Below are positions 7,243-12,939 of a stretch of DNA of 13,005 bases, piece by piece. Made by a program: the position numbers and the translations under genes. Numbering within the stretch: the stretch's first letter is position 1; every line of letters begins with the position of its first letter. The notes under the pieces are model-generated. The model was not told the DNA's origin. It made no database searches and saw only the letters and a list, made by a program, of their open reading frames with translations. The stretch comes from JAPLGE01 sp964355545 (lineage in GTDB: Bacteria > Bipolaricaulota > Bipolaricaulia > UBA7950 > UBA9294), in NCBI GenBank assembly GCA_964355545.1, contig CAYHEK010000045.1:1-13005 (forward strand), written 5' to 3'.

Positions 7243-8408
7243 TCGCTGCCCTTGTCGAGGGGGATCGGCATGCGCGCTCCGATGTGCGCCTCGATCCAGT
7301 CGATCGCCTTCTCCCGTGGGTCCTCTCCTTCGGCGACGGTGATGTCGGGGGTGAGTCCGACCTCGTGCAGGACATGCCCCAGGGGGGTGAAGAACTCCCC
7401 GGTCGTCAGCCTCAGGGCGGCGCCATCGGGGAACTCGAGCAGGGTCTGCATGACCCCCTTGCCGAACGTCTTCTGACCGATCAGGATCCCCATCTCGTGG
7501 TCGCGGATCGCCCCGGCCGTGATCTCCGCGGCGCTCGCGCTCCCTCCGTTGACCAGGACCGCGAGCGGGAGGTTGGGGATCTGGTTCCCGGTCGACCAGT
7601 AGGTCTGACTCCCGGAGAGCCTCCCCGTGGTCGAGCAGATGATTCCGCTATCGACGAAACGGCTCGAGGCGCGGACCGCCTCGGTCAGGTACCCTCCTCC
7701 GTTGTTCCGCAAGTCGAGGATGATCCCGTCCAGGTCCTCGAGGTTGAATGAAGCGAGGGTCCGGTCGAGCTCCGCGGTCACGTCCTTGTCGAAGCGCGAG
7801 AGGCGGATGTAGGCGATCCGTCCGTCCGCCACGAGCTCGCTCCTCACCGCGGCGACCGTGATCTCCCCCCGCACGATCAGGATCTCCTCTTCCGTTCCGT
7901 CCTTGTGGCGCACGAGGAGGGCGACGGTCGTCTCCAGTTCCCCCCGGATTTTTAGCGAGGCCTTAGTGATGGTCATCCCTTCCGTCGACTCTCCGTCGAT
8001 CGCGAGGATCTGGTCGCCGGCCTGTACCCCGGCCCGCTCGGCTGGGGTCCCTTCGAGCGGCGCGATGACCGTGAGGACGCCGTCCTTGATCGTGATCTCG
8101 ATCCCCACGCCGCTGAACTCTCCCTCCAGGGCATCCTCCCAACGCTCGCGGTCCTTGGGGTCGAGGAACTCGCTATTGGGGTCGCCGAGTTCCTCGACCA
8201 TCCCCTTCATCGCGCCGTAGAGGAGGGTGGGCTCTTCGACCCGGTCGGGCCAGTAGAAGTAGTTCTCGATGTACTGATAGAGCTGGACGAGGGGCGCACA
8301 GACATCCGTTGGCGTCTCTTGGGCCCCGCCGACGCCGAGGACGACGACCAGGACGATCGTCGGAACAAGGACCATCCACGCCTTCACCGTAAGAGATCGC
8401 GTCTTCAC
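7239..8408 (-). CDS. S41 family C-terminal processing peptidase with PDZ domain
   Basis: A membrane-anchored or exported serine protease of the CtpA/CtpB/Prc family, which trims C-termini or degrades envelope proteins. From GTG 8408 it has 389 residues. In that numbering a hydrophobic signal-anchor covers ~10-27, a PDZ domain ~94-180 (FSGVGIEI, then GTPAERAGVQAGDQILAIDG), and the protease core follows with DGIILDLRNNGGGYL (~227-241) and VNGGSASAAEITAGAI. The catalytic Ser/Lys dyad by alignment with E. coli Prc (S430/K455) is S292 in GSASAAE and K317 in TFGKG, 25 residues apart as in Prc. GTG 8408 has GGAGG 10 nt upstream; an in-frame GTG at 8417 would add three residues but sits almost on top of that site. 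It ends in a GTGA overlap with gpsA. The gene starts ~60 bp after SAHH. Substrate unknown. Confidence 0.93.
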   Translation of the reverse strand: MKTRSLTVKAWMVLVPTIVLVVVLGVGGAQETPTDVCAPLVQLYQYIENYFYWPDRVEEPTLLYGAMKGMVEELGDPNSEFLDPKDRERWEDALEGEFSGVGIEITIKDGVLTVIAPLEGTPAERAGVQAGDQILAIDGESTEGMTITKASLKIRGELETTVALLVRHKDGTEEEILIVRGEITVAAVRSELVADGRIAYIRLSRFDKDVTAELDRTLASFNLEDLDGIILDLRNNGGGYLTEAVRASSRFVDSGIICSTTGRLSGSQTYWSTGNQIPNLPLAVLVNGGSASAAEITAGAIRDHEMGILIGQKTFGKGVMQTLLEFPDGAALRLTTGEFFTPLGHVLHEVGLTPDITVAEGEDPREKAIDWIEAHIGARMPIPLDKGSE

Positions 8409-8469
8409 TCGTCTCACCCCTCCATAGGCGCGAGATTCTACTTCCGGAGGAGGAGAAAGGAAAGGGCCA

Positions 8470-9699
8470 TCAGGAGCGGTTCAAGCCGAGGTACTCCCGC
8501 TGCTCCTCGCTCAGAGTGTCGATCCGGACGCCGAGGGACTCGAGCTTCATCCGCGCGACCTCTTCGTCGATCTCGGAGGGGACCGGGTAGAGGCCAGGCG
8601 CAAGGGGCGGGCTCGCCGTGAGGTGGCGCAGGGTGAGGGCCTGGAGGGCGAAGGAGATGTCCATGATCTCGACCGGGTGCCCGTCGGCGAGGACGAGGTT
8701 CACAAGGCGGCCCTCGCCGAGGAGGTAGAGTCGACGGCCGTCTTTGAGGAGGAACTCCTCAATCCCGTCCCGGACGATCCGCCGGGAGACGGCGAGAGAG
8801 GAAAGGGCGCCTTTGTCAATCTCGACGTCGAAGTGCCCCGCGTTCGCAAGGAGGATTCCATCCTTGGCGTTCTCGAGCGCCTCCTTCGTCACGACGTCGC
8901 GGCACCCGGTCGTCGTGATGAGGACCTCCGCCTCGGCGATCCCCTCCGCAAGCACAGAGACGCGGAACCCGTCCATCACCGCCTCCACCGCCCGCACCGG
9001 GTCGACCTCAGAGACGACGACCCGCGCGCCCAGGCCGCGCGCTCGCAGGGCGACCCCGCGGCCGCACCAGCCGTATCCGGCGACGAGGACGGTCTTCCCG
9101 GCGACGAGGAGGTTCGTGGAGCGGAGGATCCCGTCCCAGACCGATTGGCCGGTCCCGTAGCGGTTGTCGAAGAGATACTTCATCTTGGCGTCGTTCACTG
9201 CGAACATGGGGAAACGGAGCCTCCCTGAGCCGGCGAGGACCCGCAGGCGAGCGACCCCGGTCGTCGTCTCCTCGCACCCCCCGATCACCTTTCCCTCGAC
9301 CTCCTCGTGCAGGAGCGAGACGAGGTCTCCCCCGTCGTCGAGGACGAGATCGGGCTCTCCCGCGAGGACCTCCCGCAGGTGATCGAGGTACTCCCGCTCG
9401 CTCACCCCGTGGCGGGCGTGCACCGAGATCCCATCCTCCTCGGCGAGGGCTCCCGCGACGTCGTCCTGGGTGGAGAGGGGGTTTGACCCCGTGACGAGGA
9501 CCTCCGCCCCGCCGTCCCGCAGGAGGATGGCAAGGCAGGCGGTCTTCGCCTCAAGGTGAATGCTCATCCCGATCCGATGCCCGGCGAAGGGCCGCTCGCT
9601 CGCGAAACGTTCGCGGATCCGGTTGAGGAGGTCCATATGCGCGCGCGCCCACTCGATCTTCGCCCTCCCACGGCCGCCCTCTTCCCGTCTTTTGTTCAT
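8470..9699 (-). CDS. ahcY: Adenosylhomocysteinase, short archaeal/Thermotoga type
   Basis: SAHH splits S-adenosylhomocysteine into adenosine and homocysteine using tightly bound NAD+, removing the by-product of SAM-dependent methylation. At 409 residues it belongs to the short class. Motifs: GSNPLSTQDD (71-80), LDDGGD (120-125), EETTTGV (143-149), VNDAKMKYLFDNRYGTGQS (168-186) with K174, D178 and N179 matching human K186, D190 and N191, NAD-binding VAGYGWCGRG (206-215), NAGHFDVEI (286-294) and GHPVEIMDISFALQ (340-353). The C-terminal Lys/Tyr tail (KxxHYRY) of the long forms is absent, as is usual in this class. A related archaeal enzyme, M. jannaschii MJ1388, uses S-inosylhomocysteine; that substrate cannot be excluded. 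ATG 9699 overlaps the EamA stop (ATGA), with AGGAGG about 10 nt upstream. An internal promoter may lie at 9742-9770. I saw no SAH riboswitch. Confidence 0.96.
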   Translation of the reverse strand: MNKRREEGGRGRAKIEWARAHMDLLNRIRERFASERPFAGHRIGMSIHLEAKTACLAILLRDGGAEVLVTGSNPLSTQDDVAGALAEEDGISVHARHGVSEREYLDHLREVLAGEPDLVLDDGGDLVSLLHEEVEGKVIGGCEETTTGVARLRVLAGSGRLRFPMFAVNDAKMKYLFDNRYGTGQSVWDGILRSTNLLVAGKTVLVAGYGWCGRGVALRARGLGARVVVSEVDPVRAVEAVMDGFRVSVLAEGIAEAEVLITTTGCRDVVTKEALENAKDGILLANAGHFDVEIDKGALSSLAVSRRIVRDGIEEFLLKDGRRLYLLGEGRLVNLVLADGHPVEIMDISFALQALTLRHLTASPPLAPGLYPVPSEIDEEVARMKLESLGVRIDTLSEEQREYLGLNRS

Positions 9700-10568
9700 C
9701 CCTTTCTCCCCTCCTCTTGCAAGGATAGATAGATCCCGGTCAGTATGACCGCCGCGCCGACCCCTTTCAACGGGGAGATCCCCTCTCCCAGGAGGAGGTA
9801 AGCAAGAAGCGTGGCTCCGATCGGCTCGCCGAGGACGAGGACGGCGACGGTCGAGGCGGGGAGGTAGCGCAGGGCCCAGTTGAAGGTCGAGTGTCCGACG
9901 AGCTGCGGCCCAAGACCGAGGAGGACGAGGTAGAGGTACGTGGCGCCGCGGAAGCCGCCGAGCGGCTGGCCCGCCGCAAGAGAGGCGATGACGAGAAGAA
10001 GCGCCGCGGTCCCGTAGCTTATGAAGACGTAGCTTTCCAGTGGGACGCGCTGCCTGACCCGCCGGCCGACGAGGAAGCAGGAGGAGAACATGACCGCCCC
10101 GCCGAGGGCGAGGAGGTCCCCGGCGATCGCCCCTCCTCCCAGGCGCACGTCCCCCCACCCGATGAGGACACCGCCAGAGACGGAGAGAAGGATCCCCAGG
10201 GCGAGGGAGCGGGAGAGGCGCTCCCTGAGGAAGACGATCGACCCCAGGCCGACGAAGAGGGGGTTCGTGCTCGCGAGGACGACCGAGCTCGACACGGTCG
10301 TTCGGCGCAGGGAGGAGATCCAAAGGAGGAAGTGAAGGGCGAGGAAGACCCCGCTCAGAAGAGACAGAAGGAAGTCCGCACGGCGCGTCCGGAAGACCGT
10401 CCCGCCCCGCAGGGCGAAGGGGGAAAGGACGAGGGCCGCGACCCCCAGGCGCCAGGCCGCGATCGCGAGGACCGGGGCCTCCGCGGCGAACCGGATGAGG
10501 ATCGCGGCGAAGGAGACGGCGACGATCGCCACGAACACGACCCCGTAGAAGAAGGGACGAGCAATCAC
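9696..10568 (-). CDS. EamA/DMT-superfamily membrane transporter
   Basis: A 290-residue protein with about ten predicted membrane helices formed by two tandem EamA (PF00892) repeats. The first repeat runs from ~7 to ~138 and includes the helix-end motif LWISSLRRTTVSSSVVLAST and NPLFVGL followed by ERLS. The second ends with STFNWALRYLPASTVAVLVL, LGEPIGATLLAYLLLGEGIS and a final helix. DMT permeases export or exchange small metabolites such as amino acids, nucleosides and SAM. Substrate cannot be read from sequence. It begins at GTG 10568 with GGAGG 5 nt upstream, 28 bp after the patatin stop. It ends in an ATGA overlap with SAHH, so the two are probably translationally coupled. That makes a methyl-cycle compound (homocysteine, adenosine, methionine, SAM or SAH) a reasonable guess for its cargo, by inference only. 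Confidence 0.9.
   Translation of the reverse strand: MIARPFFYGVVFVAIVAVSFAAILIRFAAEAPVLAIAAWRLGVAALVLSPFALRGGTVFRTRRADFLLSLLSGVFLALHFLLWISSLRRTTVSSSVVLASTNPLFVGLGSIVFLRERLSRSLALGILLSVSGGVLIGWGDVRLGGGAIAGDLLALGGAVMFSSCFLVGRRVRQRVPLESYVFISYGTAALLLVIASLAAGQPLGGFRGATYLYLVLLGLGPQLVGHSTFNWALRYLPASTVAVLVLGEPIGATLLAYLLLGEGISPLKGVGAAVILTGIYLSLQEEGRKG
9742..9770 (-). promoter_or_regulatory. Possible internal promoter for adenosylhomocysteinase
   Basis: Inside the 3' end of the EamA gene, minus strand: TTGAAA (9770-9765), 17-bp spacer, CATACT (9747-9742). Spacing and -35 are ideal; the -10 lacks the conserved first T. The start point would be near 9735, giving a ~35-nt leader that contains the SAHH ribosome-binding site. 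An inverted repeat CGGTC-N5-GACCG (9737-9751) overlaps the -10. Confidence 0.3.
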
Positions 10569-10596
10569 CAGGGCCTCCGCGCTCGCGCCGCGTCGG

Positions 10597-11481
10597 TCAC
10601 GGCCGCTCGAGGAGCTCGCGGATCGTGGGGAGGGCGCGGCGCGCCGCCTCCTCTCCCGCCTCGATCCCGCTGTGCACGTGGCTGTAGCAGGGCGGATCGG
10701 GAGAGAAGTCGGGCTGGATGAGGACGTCGGGCGGATGGGCGAGGAGGGAGAGCTCGCTCACCCGCTTCTGGAACGCGGTCGACATCTGGAAGAGGACCGC
10801 AAAGACGCTCGGATAGAAGCGGCGGGTCGCGGCGGAGCGGGCCCCCTCCATTCGGCGGACGATCCCCAGGATCCGCTCGCGGTAGTCGGGGACCGGAATC
10901 CCGGAGAGCTTCACCTCCTCCGGCCGGACGAGGACGTCGACGGCGATCACGACCTCGGCCCCCAGGGAGCGGGCGACGTCGACCGGGATCGGGTCAGAGA
11001 CCCCGCCGTCGATCAGGAGGCGGCCGTCGATCCAGACGGGCGTGAAGAGACCTGGGACGGCGAGGCTGGCGCGGATCGCCTGTGCGAGCGGCCCCTTCGT
11101 GATCGGGTAGGGAAGGCCGCTCGAGAGGTCAGTCGTCACCGCGGCGTAGGAGATGGGAAGCTCCTCGATTGCGACGTCCCCGACGAGGCGGCGGAGGAAG
11201 CGCACGACCTCTCCCCCGGAGCTCCAGCCGGACCAGGGGACGGTGGGGAGGAGGGTCTTCATGACCTTACCGACGTGCATCGAGCGCCAGACCCTCTCCA
11301 TCTCGTCGAGCTCGATGCCGGCGGCGTAGGCCCCGCCCACCTCGGCCCCCATGCTCGTCCCGGCGATGACGTCCGGTCGGATCCCGCTCTCTTCGAGGAC
11401 ACGGAGGACACCGATGTGCGCCGACCCGCGCGCCCCGCCGCTCCCCAGGGCGAGCCCGACCTTCCTCCCCGAAGCTACCAT
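10597..11481 (-). CDS. Patatin-like phospholipase (RssA/NTE type)
   Basis: A 294-residue patatin-family serine hydrolase with a Ser-Asp dyad. The oxyanion loop is GSGGARGSAHIGVL (13-26), the nucleophile elbow GTSMG (41-45, S43), and the aspartate motif LLIDGGVSDPIPV (155-167, D158). The order and spacing match bacterial RssA-like proteins of about 300 residues. It probably acts as a lysophospholipase or acyl hydrolase; substrate and physiological role are not known for most bacterial members. No signal peptide or membrane segment is evident, so it is likely cytoplasmic or peripheral. The start follows the normal family beginning (GRKVGLALGSGGARG). An AGGA lies 5 nt before ATG. A promoter is predicted at 11491-11519 with a start point only a few bases from ATG. 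Ferredoxin lies 135 bp upstream and the EamA gene 28 bp downstream. Confidence 0.94.
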   Translation of the reverse strand: MVASGRKVGLALGSGGARGSAHIGVLRVLEESGIRPDVIAGTSMGAEVGGAYAAGIELDEMERVWRSMHVGKVMKTLLPTVPWSGWSSGGEVVRFLRRLVGDVAIEELPISYAAVTTDLSSGLPYPITKGPLAQAIRASLAVPGLFTPVWIDGRLLIDGGVSDPIPVDVARSLGAEVVIAVDVLVRPEEVKLSGIPVPDYRERILGIVRRMEGARSAATRRFYPSVFAVLFQMSTAFQKRVSELSLLAHPPDVLIQPDFSPDPPCYSHVHSGIEAGEEAARRALPTIRELLERP

Positions 11482-11490
11482 CGCGATCCT

Positions 11491-11519
11491 ATCCTAGCAC
11501 GCGGCCGCTTTTTGGACAA
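11491..11519 (-). promoter_or_regulatory. Possible promoter for the patatin gene
   Basis: Minus strand: TTGTCC (11519-11514), 17-bp spacer, TAGGAT (11496-11491). Transcription would start near 11484, about 3 nt before the ATG at 11481, so the message would be essentially leaderless. TAGGAT is repeated in tandem with a one-base overlap (11491-11486), and its second copy supplies the AGGA that could serve as a ribosome-binding site on read-through messages. Confidence 0.4.
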
Positions 11520-11577
11520 TGGCCGGGACGGCGTTGGGGTAGGGTCCGGGGGAGGAACGGAGAACAGAGGAAGACGG

Positions 11578-11604
11578 GCGGAGGGCAAGGGATTCGCCCT
11601 CCGC
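11578..11604 (-). terminator. Hairpin after the ferredoxin gene, possible weak terminator
   Basis: A perfect 9-bp stem, GCGGAGGGC on the plus strand (11578-11586) pairing with GCCCTCCGC (11596-11604) across a 9-nt loop, starts 12 bp past the ferredoxin stop. On the minus strand it is followed by a pyrimidine-rich stretch but no real U-run, so it may attenuate, protect the ferredoxin mRNA 3' end, or do nothing. Confidence 0.4.
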
Positions 11605-11616
11605 GTCACGGGCTTC

Positions 11617-11796
11617 TTAGGCGCTGATCGCGCCGACTGGACACTGGTCGATCGCGTCTTCGATGCAATCCGCGTTCAGGTCGGCGCTTGCCTTCACCTG
11701 CGCGACCTCCGAGCCCAGTTCGAACACCTCGGGGCAGACCTGGGCGCACAGGCCGCAGCTGACGCAGAGGTCTTTATCCACCTTCGGTCTTGCCAT
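11617..11796 (-). CDS. Single [4Fe-4S] cluster ferredoxin
   Basis: A 59-residue acidic electron carrier. It begins MARPKVDKDLCVSCGLCAQV and ends DAIDQCPVGAISA. C11, C14, C17 and C52 are placed to hold one [4Fe-4S] cluster. C21 and C44 fall where the Thermotoga maritima ferredoxin (60 residues) has its disulfide pair, so the second cluster of clostridial ferredoxins is absent. It probably serves low-potential electron transfer to or from oxidoreductases in a fermentative or acetogenic metabolism. AAAGGAGG lies 6 nt before ATG, a strong ribosome-binding site. A promoter is predicted at 11832-11860, giving a ~28-nt leader. The gene is divergent from the TatT-like gene. It is separated by 135 bp and a hairpin from the patatin gene, so it may be its own unit or the first gene of the array. 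Confidence 0.96.
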   Translation of the reverse strand: MARPKVDKDLCVSCGLCAQVCPEVFELGSEVAQVKASADLNADCIEDAIDQCPVGAISA

Positions 11797-11831
11797 CCTC
11801 TTCCTCCTTTTGCCGCAAGTCTCCGGCCGGA

Positions 11832-11860
11832 ACTATACCATACCGCGCGAGGGAGGCCAA
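11832..11860 (-). promoter_or_regulatory. Ferredoxin promoter
   Basis: Minus strand: TTGGCC (11860-11855), 17-bp spacer, TATAGT (11837-11832). The start point should be near 11825, about 28 nt before ATG, leaving room for the strong AAAGGAGG site. Its -35 stands 5 bp from the -35 of the divergent promoter. Confidence 0.6.
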
Positions 11861-11870
11861 CCCCATTGGC
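11856..11870. promoter_or_regulatory. Inverted repeat between two divergent -35 boxes
   Basis: GCCAA-CCCCA-TTGGC is a perfect 5-bp inverted repeat with a 5-bp centre. Its arms lie within the -35 hexamers of the ferredoxin and TatT-like promoters. It could be an operator bound by a dimeric regulator of both genes, or simply the outcome of two similar -35 boxes facing away from each other. Confidence 0.35.
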
Positions 11871-11895
11871 AAGGAGTGGCCCTTGCGATTATAGT
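11866..11895 (+). promoter_or_regulatory. Promoter of the TatT-like gene
   Basis: TTGGCA (11866-11871), 18-bp spacer, TATAGT (11890-11895). The start point should be near 11902, giving a ~27-nt leader that carries AAGGAGGT (11913-11920). Confidence 0.6.
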
Positions 11896-11928
11896 AGGGG
11901 GACAAACGAGCGAAGGAGGTTGAAGAAG

Positions 11929-12879
11929 ATGAGGAAAAGAGGGCTTTCTATTGCTTTCACCCTGATGACGGTGGCCCTTGTCTTCCCTGCCCTTGGGCAG
12001 ATGAGCCTCGAGGGGGCCCTCGGGATCTTCCGCGAGGACGACGTGATGATCCCCTATAGCGAAGAGGGGAAGGCGAAGCTCGAGGCGGCGATCGAGGTGT
12101 TCCGAACAGCCCTCGGGATCCCGGCGGACTTGAACGAAAAGAGCGAGGACGCCGTGGGGGCCTTCGCCGTCGACCCAACGAAGAAGGACCTCGTGAACAA
12201 GCTCTCCCAGTGCTACTACACCCTGGCCGACGCCTTCATGGGCGGCGAGGAGAACGAGGAGGCGACGTACCTGAAGGGGAAGCACTGGGGCCTGAAGAGC
12301 CTGCGCATGAACCCGACGTTCGCGGAGCTCGAGAAGACGAAGAGCTTCGTCGAGGCCGTCCAGGCGGAGACGGACGTTCCGGCCCTGTACTGGGCGAACT
12401 CGAACTGGCTCCGCGCCGCGGAGTTCGACAAGATGGGAGCCATCTTCGCCGGCGTCCCTCCCAAGACCGAGGCGATGGCGAAGCGGCTCCTCGAGCTCGA
12501 TCCTTCGTACGTCTGCTACGGACCGTACCGCTCCCTCGGTGCCTTCTGGGGCGGCCTCCCGTCCCTTCCCTTCGGGACGTACCGACAGAGGCTCGATGAC
12601 GCGCTCACCTACTTCTGCTGCGTCGTGAGCGAGCCGGGCCTGTGCACGACCTGCACGCAGTGTCCGAAGTGCCCGATCGACCCCGCCGTCAACGAGTACT
12701 TCGAGAACCGCCTCTTCCTTGTTGAGTTCTACCTGATGGAGAAGAGCCTCTGGCAGGACGCGGCGCGCGTCCTCGAGACCGTCCTCGCCGAGCCGATCGG
12801 CGAGAAGTACCCGCTCTACAACGCGATCTCCCAGGAGAAGGCGCGCGCGTTCCTCGAGAAGGTGAAGACGCACCTCTAG
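11929..12879 (+). CDS. TRAP-transporter TatT-like exported protein with cysteine-rich loop
   Basis: A 316-residue exported helical-repeat protein. MRKRGLSIAF plus a hydrophobic core to ALG (23) is a Sec signal peptide with likely cleavage before Q24; there is no lipobox cysteine, although many TatT proteins are lipoproteins. The body resembles the TatT family (PF16811; Treponema pallidum Tp0956): paired helices, YLKGKHWGLKSLRMNPTF (114-131), DVPALYWANSNWLRAA (149-164), LLELDPSYVCYGPYRSLG (187-204) and the glycine/proline turn WGGLPSLPFG (207-216). TatT trimers associate with TRAP substrate-binding proteins and may help ligand transfer. Unusual here is the segment with C230, C231, C239, C242, C245 and C248, including CTTCTQCPKCP. 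The start has a perfect AAGGAGGT 8 nt upstream. A strong terminator follows, so it is probably monocistronic, and no TRAP membrane subunit or binding protein is visible. The family call is from memory of motifs. Confidence 0.65.
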   Translation: MRKRGLSIAFTLMTVALVFPALGQMSLEGALGIFREDDVMIPYSEEGKAKLEAAIEVFRTALGIPADLNEKSEDAVGAFAVDPTKKDLVNKLSQCYYTLADAFMGGEENEEATYLKGKHWGLKSLRMNPTFAELEKTKSFVEAVQAETDVPALYWANSNWLRAAEFDKMGAIFAGVPPKTEAMAKRLLELDPSYVCYGPYRSLGAFWGGLPSLPFGTYRQRLDDALTYFCCVVSEPGLCTTCTQCPKCPIDPAVNEYFENRLFLVEFYLMEKSLWQDAARVLETVLAEPIGEKYPLYNAISQEKARAFLEKVKTHL

Positions 12880-12902
12880 GTCAAGCTGCGCACGGGCACG
12901 AT

Positions 12903-12939
12903 GGCCGCGAGCGAAGGAGGCTCGCGGCCTGTTTTTTTT
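12903..12939 (+). terminator. Rho-independent terminator of the TatT-like gene
   Basis: A perfect 10-bp GC-rich stem, GGCCGCGAGC (12903-12912) with GCTCGCGGCC (12920-12929), a 7-nt loop, then TG and eight T residues (12932-12939). It starts 24 bp after the TAG stop. The U-run is on the plus strand only. Confidence 0.95.

Noticed and set aside
5275..7476. A 733-codon open frame antisense to the reductase and gpsA genes
   Set aside because: It spans two real genes with clear motifs on the other strand and has no domain signature of its own.
8418..8469. Promoter for the S41 protease gene in the gap after SAHH
   Set aside because: A TAGAAT hexamer (8440-8435, minus strand) is a fair -10, but no acceptable -35 lies 16-18 bp upstream. 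Read-through from SAHH is simpler.
9700..9800. SAH or SAM riboswitch upstream of adenosylhomocysteinase
   Set aside because: The upstream bases are EamA coding sequence, and I see no paired structure resembling these riboswitches.
9700..10323. Long N-terminal extension of the adenosylhomocysteinase frame
   Set aside because: The extension runs through the EamA gene in another frame and is Pro/Arg-rich. The family N-terminus and the ATGA overlap with a ribosome-binding site both place the start at 9699.
10672..11928. N-terminal extension of the TatT-like frame across the patatin and ferredoxin genes
   Set aside because: It is antisense to two well-supported genes. The signal peptide, AAGGAGGT site and promoter all place the start at 11929.
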